From DAOOPX01 sp964653045 (GTDB lineage Bacteria > Patescibacteriota > Microgenomatia > UBA1400 > PJMF01), in NCBI GenBank assembly GCA_964653045.1, contig CAZZBW010000008.1, forward strand, positions 1 to 42,174: a stretch of DNA of 42,174 bases. Reading direction: 5' to 3'. Positions within the stretch are counted from its first letter, which is position 1; the number at the start of each line of letters is the position of its first letter. The translations under genes and the position numbers were made by a program. Positions 5,922-14,332 of this stretch are shown one piece after another. The notes beneath the pieces were generated by a model. The model made no database searches. It worked only from the letters and a program-made list of their open reading frames with translations, and was not told where the DNA came from.

Positions 5922-8741
5922 TTAATCCTTTTTATCGGGTGGATTCTCTGTTGGCAGTGGTGTTAATAGTGGCACCGGAGTGGCACTGGGATTATTCGGA
6001 GGCTTGATCACTTCAGTCGTTGGCGAAGGCACGCTGGTGGGTGGCGGGATTGGAGTTGATGTGGGCTGAGGTGGCAAGGGAGTAGGGGTAGGCTCATCCC
6101 AAGTTTCACCACCAACACCAATTCGTTTTTTATCACTTTCAGTTGTCTCTCCGTCGCGACTATATGCTTTGACCCAAATCGTGTAACGACCTTTATTGAG
6201 CCTCAGCTTGCCATCATAGTTCCGATCATTAATTGTTTCTCTGACTTTGTCGTCGACAATAATCTCCATTTTCTCAATTCCTGAGCCAGCATCCGCTCTA
6301 ATCTTAATTTCAATCTCAGTATCTTCATAATTTTTTTGATCCTCTGGCCGATCCAGTCGCACATAAACCTCAGATTGATCACCACAATACTCAGTTGGTG
6401 GGTGATATTTGCTGTCAGTTTGTTCATTTTTCCAAGCATCAATTGATTCCTGCCACCGGTTACGTCCATCCTCACTATATGGATCGTGTTCTTCAAGAAT
6501 AATGAACTCTTTTTCATCATAATCTCCGGAAACAATCTTGGCATCGGTCGCCAGTTTATTTTCGCCACGACATAATTTTAATTTTGTGTGAATTGGGTCT
6601 GGAGTGTTGAGCATAGTACCCTTTTTCACCCACTCGAACCTTTTGGGGAACTCATCGTGGGAGGGGTAACCTGAGATTAGATCAACCTCAGCTTGTTCAA
6701 TAGTGTCTGGTTTTACGAACTCTGGATCATCAAACCCACTTTTAAGCGCCAGCAACATAATTCGTTGCCAAATCGGTGTAGCACCCGAAATACCAGAGGC
6801 AACGGTTTTCATCGAAGTGTTATCGTTATTACCAACCCAAGCACCCACCAGCACTTCTTGACTCCAGCCAATTGCCCAGTTATCTTTTTGATCATTAGTT
6901 GTTCCAGTCTTAACTGCCACGTTTGGACTGATATTTAGTTTGGAGTTTAACCCAAAAGCCATGGCCCGAGCTGAGTCATCAGATAAGATGTTATTAATCA
7001 AAAAGGCATCAGCTTCTTCCATCACTCGAGCACCTTGGGCAACTCGGTTCTCAAAAAGAACGGTGCCGTTTCGATCCTTTACCTCAAGGATCGAAACGGG
7101 CTCGACTTTGAGTCCAGAGTTAGCAAAACTGCTATAGGCGGTCGACATATCTATTAAATGTACTTCGCCACCACCCAATGCAACTGATAAACCCAATCTC
7201 TGTAAGTTTTCTTTGGTTGGTTCGAGAGTTACCAATCCCATGGCGTAAGCTTGATCGAGAAACGTCTCAATCCCCACCATACCTAACGCTTTCACTGCAG
7301 GCACATTCAGCGAGCTACCCAAACTATTGCGTAAACTGACTGGACCACGAAATCTGCCATCGTAATTCCTCGGCTGATAGGGTTTTTCTTTATCATTGCG
7401 CTGAAAATTGGTGGGCAAATCAATCATCATTGTGGCTGGGTTGTAACCCTGTTGCAGCATGGTCAGGTACACAACGGGCTTGATCGAACTTCCTGGTTGC
7501 CGCAAACCCTGAACCGCTACGTTGTACTGACCATCAATATCAGGATCATTGAAATTTCTGCTGCCCACCATGGCGTAAATCTCACCTGTTCGTGGATCCA
7601 TCACCACCACCGCTCCATTAGTAATATTAATGTCTTTGACTTTATCAATTTCCTCAGTCACAATTTCTTGAGCCTGGTTGTGCAGGACAAGATCAAGGGT
7701 GGTAGTAACTTGTAAACCTCCAGCCTCAACCCGCTCAGGACCAAACATTTCTTCCAGCTGATCCTTGACGTAAAACACAAAATGAGGCGCTAAAAAAGCC
7801 GATTGACCCTTTTCAAATTGCAGCGAGTCTAATGATCCTAAGGCTTCATCGTAAGCTAACTGAGTAATGTACTCATCCTCAAGCATTCTGCGCAAAACGC
7901 CCCTGGTGCGAACTTGCCACAGTAGCTGATCATCCTCATCTTTTTTGCCAAAAAGCGGTGAGTAAGCACTCGGTCGTTGGGGTAACCCTGCCAAAACTGC
8001 TGATTCAAGAAGAGATAAATCTTTGACAGATTTATTGAAGTACATGTTGGCGGCCGCGCCTATGCCATAGGCCGTGCCGCCATAAGGCACCTCGTTGAGA
8101 TACATCTCCAAAATTTGTTCTTTTTCAAACTTACGTTCAATCGCCAAGGAAAGCAAAATTTGCTTGAATTTTCTGTCAAAACTTCGCTCATCAGTCAGCA
8201 TCGATTTTTTCACCAATTGCTGAGTCAAAGTTGATCCACCCACCAGTCTTCCTTCAAATATCAAATAGTAAGGGGCACGAAAAAATACTAAAGGATCAAA
8301 ACCGCTGTGTTTATAAAAATCCTTATCCTCGATAGCAACAGTTGCATCTCTCAAGTGCTGGGGTACATCTGAAATGTTGACCAAAATACGGTTTTCATCA
8401 CTATAAAGATCAGATAGTAATTGCTGGTGTCGGTCATAAATTCTAGTACTGAAACCAGATTGCCTGATTACTTCTCCAGCTTCAGGCAGTTCTTTGGCAT
8501 ATACACCCAGCAGCACAAAAAAACCAATTACCGACAACACCGATAACCCCGCAAAGGCCAGGGCAGCATAGCGTGCCCACTTAAACCACATCAGTCGTTT
8601 TTTTTGTTTGGCTGCTGGAGAAATTGACTCTCGAGCGTACCTACTGCGCATTCTTTTGAGGCGGCGTAACTTAAGTGCTAGCATTTCGTACCAACTGATT
8701 AACCATGGTAGTTTTACTTCTTTCCACCACATAGCTACCAT
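5922..8741 (-). CDS. class A penicillin-binding protein (PBP1a type)
   Basis: Bifunctional peptidoglycan synthase: it polymerises lipid II and cross-links stem peptides outside the membrane. The 939-residue protein has a basic cytoplasmic N-terminus, one membrane anchor (about 57-80), a GT51 transglycosylase domain with AIEDKDFYKHSG (catalytic Glu near 138) and GGSTLTQQL, and a transpeptidase with SSIK (418-421), SLN (477-479) and KTG (611-613). After the catalytic part comes an Ig-like domain (about 800-880, VRLDRPEDQKNYEDTEIEI) and a Pro/Thr-rich tail of about 50 residues ending in DKKD. The tail could cross or contact the wall. The ATG at 8741 is used; a second Met three codons later is possible. 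Confidence 0.93.
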   Translation of the reverse strand: MVAMWWKEVKLPWLISWYEMLALKLRRLKRMRSRYARESISPAAKQKKRLMWFKWARYAALAFAGLSVLSVIGFFVLLGVYAKELPEAGEVIRQSGFSTRIYDRHQQLLSDLYSDENRILVNISDVPQHLRDATVAIEDKDFYKHSGFDPLVFFRAPYYLIFEGRLVGGSTLTQQLVKKSMLTDERSFDRKFKQILLSLAIERKFEKEQILEMYLNEVPYGGTAYGIGAAANMYFNKSVKDLSLLESAVLAGLPQRPSAYSPLFGKKDEDDQLLWQVRTRGVLRRMLEDEYITQLAYDEALGSLDSLQFEKGQSAFLAPHFVFYVKDQLEEMFGPERVEAGGLQVTTTLDLVLHNQAQEIVTEEIDKVKDINITNGAVVVMDPRTGEIYAMVGSRNFNDPDIDGQYNVAVQGLRQPGSSIKPVVYLTMLQQGYNPATMMIDLPTNFQRNDKEKPYQPRNYDGRFRGPVSLRNSLGSSLNVPAVKALGMVGIETFLDQAYAMGLVTLEPTKENLQRLGLSVALGGGEVHLIDMSTAYSSFANSGLKVEPVSILEVKDRNGTVLFENRVAQGARVMEEADAFLINNILSDDSARAMAFGLNSKLNISPNVAVKTGTTNDQKDNWAIGWSQEVLVGAWVGNNDNTSMKTVASGISGATPIWQRIMLLALKSGFDDPEFVKPDTIEQAEVDLISGYPSHDEFPKRFEWVKKGTMLNTPDPIHTKLKLCRGENKLATDAKIVSGDYDEKEFIILEEHDPYSEDGRNRWQESIDAWKNEQTDSKYHPPTEYCGDQSEVYVRLDRPEDQKNYEDTEIEIKIRADAGSGIEKMEIIVDDKVRETINDRNYDGKLRLNKGRYTIWVKAYSRDGETTESDKKRIGVGGETWDEPTPTPLPPQPTSTPIPPPTSVPSPTTEVIKPPNNPSATPVPLLTPLPTENPPDKKD
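7066..7099 (-). repeat. 14-bp perfect hairpin inside the PBP gene
   Basis: Arms CCGTTTCGATCCTT (7066-7079) and AAGGATCGAAACGG (7086-7099) with the 6-nt loop TACCTC. Confidence 0.9.
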
Positions 8742-8827
8742 TCTATCACTATCACTTTTGTCACAAAATTAGTGCATTGTTCTTGAGGAAAAATACAGCG
8801 TTTTAAATATTGGTTCGGAAGCTGTAG

Positions 8828-8833
8828 TACAAT
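8828..8833 (+). promoter_or_regulatory. -10 box for tyrS
   Basis: TACAAT lies 7 nt before the ATG at 8841. No good -35 and no Shine-Dalgarno sequence are visible. If real, the tyrS mRNA starts at or next to its ATG. Confidence 0.35.
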
Positions 8834-8840
8834 AATCTTG

Positions 8841-10049
8841 ATGCTCACTTCCGACCCCAATACTCTTGACCAAGTTTTATCTAGAGGCGTAGAACAAATC
8901 TTGCCGGATAAACAAAGTCTGCTGACACTGATGTCCCAAAGAAAGATTCGTCTTTACTTGGGGATTGATCCCACCGGCTCACTGCTAACCTTGGGACACG
9001 CAGTGGTTTTACGCAAGCTCCAACAATTTGTCGAGCTTGGTCACGAAGTGATTCTTCTAGTCGGTAATGGAACTGTCAGAATTGGCGATCCCACTGGCAA
9101 AGACTCAACTAGACCAGAACTCAGCGATGAGCAAATTGAAGCAAATTTCCAGGATTGGCAAAATCAAGCCAGCAAGTTGCTTGATTTTGCCAAAATTACT
9201 GTCAGACACAACGGCGAGTGGCTTGATCAACTTAAGCTACCAGATTTCATAAAACTAATGGCTAAAACTACCGTCCAACAACTGCTGGAGCGAGACATGT
9301 TCCAAAAGCGTCTGAGTAGCAACCTGCCAATTTTCACCCACGAATTAATGTATCCCTTACTTCAGGGTTATGACAGCGTCGCCATGGATGTGGATTTAGA
9401 AATCGGCGGTAGTGATCAGCTGTTTAATATGTTGATGGGTAAAAACTTGCTCAAAATTTACCGCAATAAACCCAAGTGGGTACTGACCACACCGATCATC
9501 AACGGCCTTGATGGTCGCAAAATGAGTAAATCGTATGGCAATTACGTCGCCCTAAACGAAAAACCTCAAGATATGTTCGGTAAGTTAATGAGCCTGGCAG
9601 ATGAAAACATCATTCCTTATATGAAACTATTAACCGACATTTCTCTAAAAGAAATTGCTCAGTACCAAACCGCCATGGAATCAGGTGCCAACCCAATGGA
9701 GTTCAAAAAAATCTTAGCCCGCACTATCACTGAATTTTTCCATAACTCTGAAACCGCCCTAACTGCTCAAACTACTTTTGAAACAGTTGTGCAAAGTAAA
9801 GGACTCCCAGAACAAATCCAGCAGGTTACCCTAGCAGCTGTTGAACCAAGTATCTCAATTCTTTCCCTTGCTCAAGCGTGTTTGCCCCAAGAAAGTGCTG
9901 GCAATTTGAAACGCCTCATCGCTCAAGGAGCGGTAGAGCTGGTTGATACTCATCAAAAACCCACGGATTATCAATCACCAGTTGAGCTACGAGATAGTAT
10001 GGTGGTGCGCGTTGGCAAACGACAGTTCTTCAAAGTAAAAATTATCTAA
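8841..10049 (+). CDS. tyrS: tyrosyl-tRNA synthetase
   Basis: Class I synthetase that charges tRNA-Tyr. The 402-residue protein has the HIGH-like motif PTGSLLTLGHAVVL (about 46-59), the tyrosine-site region around LLQGYDSVAMDVDLEIGGSDQ, the KMSKS loop GRKMSKSYGN (about 229-238) and a C-terminal S4 RNA-binding domain (about 345-402). The length is normal. A TTG three bases upstream is in frame, but the ATG at 8841 suits the -10 spacing and is preferred. A 14-bp perfect inverted repeat lies at 9155-9193. Confidence 0.95.
   Translation: MLTSDPNTLDQVLSRGVEQILPDKQSLLTLMSQRKIRLYLGIDPTGSLLTLGHAVVLRKLQQFVELGHEVILLVGNGTVRIGDPTGKDSTRPELSDEQIEANFQDWQNQASKLLDFAKITVRHNGEWLDQLKLPDFIKLMAKTTVQQLLERDMFQKRLSSNLPIFTHELMYPLLQGYDSVAMDVDLEIGGSDQLFNMLMGKNLLKIYRNKPKWVLTTPIINGLDGRKMSKSYGNYVALNEKPQDMFGKLMSLADENIIPYMKLLTDISLKEIAQYQTAMESGANPMEFKKILARTITEFFHNSETALTAQTTFETVVQSKGLPEQIQQVTLAAVEPSISILSLAQACLPQESAGNLKRLIAQGAVELVDTHQKPTDYQSPVELRDSMVVRVGKRQFFKVKII
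9155..9193 (+). repeat. 14-bp perfect hairpin inside tyrS
   Basis: Arms TTGGCAAAATCAAG (9155-9168) and CTTGATTTTGCCAA (9180-9193) with an 11-nt loop. Confidence 0.9.
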
Positions 10050-10055
10050 AACCAT

Positions 10056-10160
10056 ATGACCAAGAAACAAAAACAAAGATTCATCAAGATATTCGCCATA
10101 GCCGGCATGCTATTCATGGCGATCAGCATTTTGGGCAGCAGTTTTTTATATCTTTTCTGA
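10056..10160 (+). CDS. 34-residue single-helix membrane peptide
   Basis: An ATG-to-TGA reading frame of 34 codons fills most of the gap between tyrS and recG. The product has a basic start (MTKKQKQRFIKIF) followed by one hydrophobic helix to the C-terminus (FAIAGMLFMAISILG and so on), so it would be a tiny inner-membrane protein with the N-terminus inside. The layout resembles small uncharacterised membrane proteins such as the DUF4044 type, but this is only a similarity of form. It starts 6 nt after tyrS and was probably missed by length cut-offs. Function unknown. Confidence 0.55.
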   Translation: MTKKQKQRFIKIFAIAGMLFMAISILGSSFLYLF

Positions 10161-10184
10161 TGCGAGTGATAAGATAAGGTTATC

Positions 10185-12176
10185 GTGTATACCTTTGACA
10201 CGCCCCTCGATCATGTTTTGGGTTTTGGCCAAAAAATTACGGCTTCTTTAGCCAAAAAGTCTATCTTAACTGTTGGCGATTTGCTGATGGTCTTACCGAT
10301 CAGATATGAGGACCGACGCTTAATGTTGACCATTGCCGAACTCAAAGCCGAACCTGTATTAACCCCGGGTCAACTGCCTACAATCTTAGCGACAGTCGAA
10401 AGTGTCACCACTTTTCGGCGAGGTAGTAAAAGTGTCGAGCGAGCGGTGGTGTCTGATCAAACCGGGAAACTCAATTTATCATGGTTTAACAGTCCGTTTG
10501 TGTTAATGACTCTCAAGAAGGGCGAAAGCTACTACTTTAGCGGCAGTTACAACTCACAGTACCGGTCCTTGACTCAGCCAAGTATTGAAAAACCCAAAGC
10601 CACTGCTGGTCTCCACACTGGTAGGTTAGTTCCAGTTTACTCTTCTACTCTGGGGGTCAAGCCTGGTTTACTGCGCCGTGGTCTGAAAAATATCCTAGAT
10701 CACTTGGAGCCAATCCAAGAAACAGCCGAACCGATTAAACAAGAGTTTAACCAAGTATTTCATAAGCTGCACTTTCCAGAACAAATCAATGATGTCGAGT
10801 TGGCGCGCCGCCGCCTGGCACTTGAAGAACTGCTGCTGTTAATTCAACAAGCAGCTCATCTCAAAACCCTCCATCGGCAGCGGCGCGCCAGTATTTGTTT
10901 ACCGACTGACTCCACCGATGTAACTGATGAAATCAAACGTCTGCCATTTACCCTAACTCAAGCTCAACACAAGGCGCTTCAAGAAATTCTGCTTGATCTA
11001 TCGCAAACTTACCCTGCTAACCGGATGCTCCAGGGGGATGTTGGCTCAGGAAAAACTATTGTGGCTGGCTTGGTCAGCCAAGCAGTGGTTCGCGCTGGCA
11101 GCAATGTGTTTTTAATCGCCCCAACCAGGGTGCTGGCCGAACAACACTTAGCTACCCTCAACTCGCTTTTGCCAGAATTACCCACCCAGTTATTATTGGG
11201 TGGCACAATAAATGCAAAAACCCCCACGATCAAGTCTCAACCCGCCCGCTTGTTTATCGGCACCCAAGCCCTGCTCAATCTAGTTGATCAATTCAACCCC
11301 GGATTTGTCATTTACGACGAGCAACACCGTTTTGGCGTGCGCCAACGGACTCAAACCGAGCCCCACGTGTTGACCATGACTGCTACACCAATTCCGCGAA
11401 GTTTGATGCTGAGTGTTTTTTCATACCTCAACCTCTCGATCATCGACCAGCTTCCCGAAGGCAGAATTCCCATCAAAACTTGGGTAGTCCCCAAAGCCAA
11501 AAAGGCTAAAGCCATGGCTTGGATCAAACAAGAGGTGCAACAAAATCAAGGATTAGCGCTGGTTGTCTGTCCCTTCATCGATCCTTCAGCCAGCTGGGCG
11601 CTGGAAAATATCAGGGCAGCAACAGATACTTACACCGAGCTCAAGCCTATTTTTGAACCAGAGGTAAAAACTGCCTTAATCCATGGCAAGCTTAAAAAAC
11701 CAGAACAATCCGCCATCATTGCTCAAGCAGAAAAAGGTCAAATTCAAGTATTGGTCAGCACAGCAATCATAGAAGTTGGCGTAGACTTACCTGCCGCCTC
11801 GATCATGGTGATCGAGGCGGCAGAGCGCTTCGGTCTCGCCAGTTTGCACCAACTCCGGGGCAGGGTGGGCAGACGTAATCAGCAAGCCTACTGTTTGGTC
11901 TTTACTGATTCACGAGAGCCCAGAGTGCTAGACCGATTGGCCCGATTTGCTCAAATCACTAACGGCCAACAACTAGCCGAGCTGGATCTGAAAAATCGTG
12001 GGGCAGGGGAGTTATTTGGGCTGGCACAACACGGCTTCGGCAGCTTGAAATACGCCTCTTGGGCAGACGCCTCCCTAATCAAGCAAGCCCAAACTATTGC
12101 TCAAGATTTGCCAAAAAATTGGCGCTCATCAATCTTCAACCAACTCCACCAACTATCTGATTTGGCAATTAACTAA
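10185..12176 (+). CDS. recG: ATP-dependent DNA helicase RecG
   Basis: Branch-migration helicase that regresses stalled forks and processes Holliday junctions. The 663-residue protein has the N-terminal wedge/OB region (about 1-235) and two helicase lobes: Walker A GDVGSGKTIVAG, APTRVLAEQH, the DEAD-type box YDEQH, TATPIPRS, and motifs V/VI in IEVGVDLPAASIMV and HQLRGRVGRR. Start is GTG at 10185, 9 nt after TGATAAGAT, a TGn extended -10, suggesting a leaderless mRNA. The C-terminal LDLKNRGAGELFG segment is typical. A 15-bp hairpin lies over helicase motif V. Confidence 0.95.
   Translation: MYTFDTPLDHVLGFGQKITASLAKKSILTVGDLLMVLPIRYEDRRLMLTIAELKAEPVLTPGQLPTILATVESVTTFRRGSKSVERAVVSDQTGKLNLSWFNSPFVLMTLKKGESYYFSGSYNSQYRSLTQPSIEKPKATAGLHTGRLVPVYSSTLGVKPGLLRRGLKNILDHLEPIQETAEPIKQEFNQVFHKLHFPEQINDVELARRRLALEELLLLIQQAAHLKTLHRQRRASICLPTDSTDVTDEIKRLPFTLTQAQHKALQEILLDLSQTYPANRMLQGDVGSGKTIVAGLVSQAVVRAGSNVFLIAPTRVLAEQHLATLNSLLPELPTQLLLGGTINAKTPTIKSQPARLFIGTQALLNLVDQFNPGFVIYDEQHRFGVRQRTQTEPHVLTMTATPIPRSLMLSVFSYLNLSIIDQLPEGRIPIKTWVVPKAKKAKAMAWIKQEVQQNQGLALVVCPFIDPSASWALENIRAATDTYTELKPIFEPEVKTALIHGKLKKPEQSAIIAQAEKGQIQVLVSTAIIEVGVDLPAASIMVIEAAERFGLASLHQLRGRVGRRNQQAYCLVFTDSREPRVLDRLARFAQITNGQQLAELDLKNRGAGELFGLAQHGFGSLKYASWADASLIKQAQTIAQDLPKNWRSSIFNQLHQLSDLAIN
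11791..11823 (+). repeat. 15-bp perfect hairpin inside recG
   Basis: Arms CTGCCGCCTCGATCA (11791-11805) and TGATCGAGGCGGCAG (11809-11823) with the 3-nt loop TGG. It encodes the conserved PAASIMVIEAAE of helicase motif V, so both arms are functional coding sequence and not an insertion. Confidence 0.92.
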
Positions 12177-12210
12177 ATTTACTTATATAAATTATGTAAA
12201 TATTCGCCCC

Positions 12211-12239
12211 TTGCTAGATAGACAACTCTCATCTACAAT
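12211..12239 (+). promoter_or_regulatory. sigma-70-like promoter for rpmF operon
   Basis: TTGCTA (12211-12216), 17-bp spacer, TACAAT (12234-12239). The predicted leader is about 30 nt and carries AAAGGA before the rpmF ATG. It would drive rpmF-nusB-ACP-like-rnc-rpsP-khpA. Confidence 0.65.
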
Positions 12240-12275
12240 CGCAAAAGTTCAGACTTATTTTTATTAAAGGACTCT

Positions 12276-12449
12276 ATGGGAGCATTACCAAAAAACAAAA
12301 TCACTCGCGCAGAGCGAGGCAAACGCCGACGCGGCAACACCCCTAAGCTACTCAAAACTCACAAGAAAGCCCAGGTACCGATGCACAAAAGAGGCTTGGC
12401 CGCCAGCATTGCCCGCAAAATCAACACCGATTCAAGAGTCGCCAATTAA
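12276..12449 (+). CDS. rpmF: 50S ribosomal protein L32, without zinc cysteines
   Basis: A 57-residue basic protein beginning MGALPKNKITRAERGKRRR, the N-terminal signature of L32, with a Thr-Pro-Lys-Leu segment after it. The usual C-terminal zinc ribbon with two cysteine pairs is replaced by a Cys-free basic tail ending DSRVAN. Cys-less ribosomal paralogues are known in other bacteria, so function on the ribosome is likely. The start is supported by AAAGGA about 5 nt upstream and the promoter at 12211. The frame is too short for usual cut-offs but leads a translation/RNA operon. Confidence 0.85.
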   Translation: MGALPKNKITRAERGKRRRGNTPKLLKTHKKAQVPMHKRGLAASIARKINTDSRVAN

Positions 12450-12472
12450 TTTATTTACATCCTTCAACTACT

Positions 12473-12847
12473 ATGGCGAATCAGCCGGCCTACACAAAAA
12501 CCCGTGAGAGATTAATGACTAAGCTATTCACCTGTAGTTTTTGCAGTGAAAACATGACTAGCTGCTTAAAAGCAAATGCTGCCAAAACATACTTTGGCCG
12601 TCTTCTCCGTAATCTTGACCAACTTGACCAGCTCATCTCAGCAGTTGCCACCGAAAGACCAATCAACGAGATTAATAGGATTGATCTTGCCATTTTGCGA
12701 ATTTGCGTTCACGAATGGCAAGAAAAACATACCCCGCCCAAGGTTTTGATTGATGAAGCTGTGGAATTAGCCAAAGCTTTCGGCACTGATAGCTCTTACC
12801 GATTTGTCAATGGCGCTCTGGGTAAAATTATGCTAAAACAAGAATAA
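12473..12847 (+). CDS. nusB: transcription antitermination factor NusB
   Basis: NusB pairs with NusE (S10) on boxA RNA during antitermination of rRNA operons. The 124-residue helical protein ends with the conserved NusB pattern INEINRIDLAILRICVHEW, VLIDEAVELAKAFG and YRFVNGALGKI. The N-terminal helix is unusual: where other NusB proteins have a plain Ala/Leu-rich helix, this has CSFC then TSC within 12 residues, a possible metal or disulfide site. It is 23 nt after rpmF, and its stop is 1 nt before the next gene. Confidence 0.9.
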   Translation: MANQPAYTKTRERLMTKLFTCSFCSENMTSCLKANAAKTYFGRLLRNLDQLDQLISAVATERPINEINRIDLAILRICVHEWQEKHTPPKVLIDEAVELAKAFGTDSSYRFVNGALGKIMLKQE

Positions 12848-12848
12848 T

Positions 12849-13106
12849 ATGCAACCGCAACTCATTAATAATCAGGTGATTGAACTGATTGCCGAACAAA
12901 CTGGGCTGGATAGTGAGAATATTGAGCCATCGATGAGTCTTGAAGAAGACCTGGGTTTAACAGACGTTGATATTTCTAGCTTGCTCAATAAAATTAATCG
13001 TGTCTTCGAAGAGGTTCATCTTACTCAAGACAATTTATTTGAAAATGGCGTTGACAACGTCGCTGATTTGGCCCAGTTGGTGATCGATGAACTGACATTT
13101 GCCTAA
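12849..13106 (+). CDS. acyl-carrier-protein-like, no attachment serine
   Basis: An 85-residue acidic four-helix protein with the ACP fold signature EEDLGLTDVDISSLL. In working ACPs this reads EDLGADSLD, and the Ser carries the phosphopantetheine arm; here the DSL triplet is TDV, with Asp in the Ser position. The protein therefore cannot be loaded in the usual way. It lies between nusB and rnc (1 nt and 6 nt gaps), the place where acpP often stands next to rnc. It may be a protein-protein adaptor; E. coli ACP is known to bind many partners. No fatty-acid synthesis gene is in the window. Confidence 0.75.
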   Translation: MQPQLINNQVIELIAEQTGLDSENIEPSMSLEEDLGLTDVDISSLLNKINRVFEEVHLTQDNLFENGVDNVADLAQLVIDELTFA

Positions 13107-13112
13107 TTATTT

Positions 13113-13781
13113 ATGCCACTTCCTCCCATATCGCAACCTGATTTGCTCACCAAAGCTCTGACTCACCGCAGCGCTTTAAACGAAAAAAGCGCTGAGGCAG
13201 AATCTTACGAACGTCTCGAGTTTTTGGGTGACGCAGTGTTAGAGTTATTGACTAGCGAATTTTTATTCAATCAATATCCTCACCAAAATGAAGGTGAGCT
13301 AACCGCTTATCGCAGCGCCTTGGTCAGAACAGAGATGCTGGCAAAAGTGGCGTTAGAAGTCAAGCTTGAGTCAATGGTAATTATGGGTAGGGGAGAAAAA
13401 TTCTCCAAAGGTCCCCTCAATACCCATATTTTGGCTGATGTTTTTGAAGCATATCTTGGCGCACTTTTTATTGACCAAGGTTTGTCAACAGTCAAAGGTT
13501 TCCTTCAAGAACAACTATTCCCCAAAATCGAAACCGTGATTGCCCAACATAGTTTTAAAGATCCCAAAAGCCTGTTTCAGGAAAAAATGCAAGCAAAAGG
13601 TTTGCCTACTCCCTTTTATCAAGTGGTAAGTGAATCAGGGCCAGACCACGAAAAACTGTTCGTGGTCCAAGTAAAAGTGATTGATCAAGTCATGGGCGAG
13701 GGCAAGGGAAGTAGTAAACAGCGCGCGGAAAGTGCTGCTGCGCAAAATGCTCTTGAGCAATTGCCGGGTGAGCTGCTATAA
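13113..13781 (+). CDS. rnc: ribonuclease III
   Basis: Double-strand-specific endonuclease for rRNA and mRNA processing. The 222-residue protein has the RNase III signature ERLEFLGDAVLELL (about 33-46), the second acidic pair in HILADVFEAYLGALFIDQG (about 105-123) and a C-terminal dsRNA-binding domain (about 148-220, ending SSKQRAESAAAQNALEQL). Normal length. It follows the ACP-like gene by 6 nt. Two 9-bp perfect hairpins lie inside it (13169-13194 and 13644-13667). Confidence 0.95.
   Translation: MPLPPISQPDLLTKALTHRSALNEKSAEAESYERLEFLGDAVLELLTSEFLFNQYPHQNEGELTAYRSALVRTEMLAKVALEVKLESMVIMGRGEKFSKGPLNTHILADVFEAYLGALFIDQGLSTVKGFLQEQLFPKIETVIAQHSFKDPKSLFQEKMQAKGLPTPFYQVVSESGPDHEKLFVVQVKVIDQVMGEGKGSSKQRAESAAAQNALEQLPGELL
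13169..13194 (+). repeat. 9-bp perfect hairpin inside rnc
   Basis: Arms CAGCGCTTT and AAAGCGCTG with an 8-nt spacer. A second one (GACCACGAA/TTCGTGGTC) is at 13644-13667. Confidence 0.7.
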
Positions 13782-13813
13782 TCCGCTCTCTTGTAAGTAA
13801 TGAAAGTAACTTT

Positions 13814-14311
13814 ATGTTAAAAATTAAGTTAGCCCTTTTTGGTAAAAGAAAACAACCTCGCTATCGAGTTGTTGTTGCTGAAGCTAATAGTAAACGTGAC
13901 AGTGGCTACGTGGCTCTATTAGGCCACTACAGCCCGACCATGAATCCCAAACAACTTGAAATTGATATGAAAGCATATCAAGAATGGCTGCAAAAAGGTG
14001 CTCAACCCACTGAGACAGTTGCAGCACTAGCTAAACGCTTACAGTCTGCCACACCTTTTCCTCCCAAAAAATCCAAACCATCAAAGAAAGCTTTGGCCAA
14101 GAAGGCTGGAGCTGGCAAATCGGCAGCTCCAGCCCCCACTCAACCCATTGCTGCCCCCGCCGCTTCTACCGAACCTCCAGCTGTTACAACCACTGAGCCT
14201 ACAGAGGAAGCAGAAAAAACTCAAGAAAAAATTACTGACTCTGACAAATCGCAACCAACTGAAACTGAAGCACCAAAAAAACCAACTGAGCAAAATCCAG
14301 TAAAAAAGTAA
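13814..14311 (+). CDS. rpsP: 30S ribosomal protein S16 with long acidic tail
   Basis: The first 80 residues are a standard S16 (MLKIKLALFGKRKQPRYRVV, then GYVALLGHYSP and YQEWLQKGAQPTETV). The protein continues to 165 residues, about twice the usual length, with a Lys/Ala stretch and then a low-complexity Ala/Pro/Thr/Glu region ending in PVKK. The tail is probably disordered and may reach out of the ribosome. It lies 32 nt after rnc and 21 nt before khpA; the rpsP-khpA pair is common in bacteria. An 11-bp hairpin lies at the start of the tail. Confidence 0.93.
   Translation: MLKIKLALFGKRKQPRYRVVVAEANSKRDSGYVALLGHYSPTMNPKQLEIDMKAYQEWLQKGAQPTETVAALAKRLQSATPFPPKKSKPSKKALAKKAGAGKSAAPAPTQPIAAPAASTEPPAVTTTEPTEEAEKTQEKITDSDKSQPTETEAPKKPTEQNPVKK
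14104..14134 (+). repeat. 11-bp perfect hairpin inside rpsP
   Basis: Arms GGCTGGAGCTG and CAGCTCCAGCC with a 9-nt loop, in the low-complexity tail region. Confidence 0.88.
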
Positions 14312-14332
14312 TAATACAAAGGGACAGCCTTT

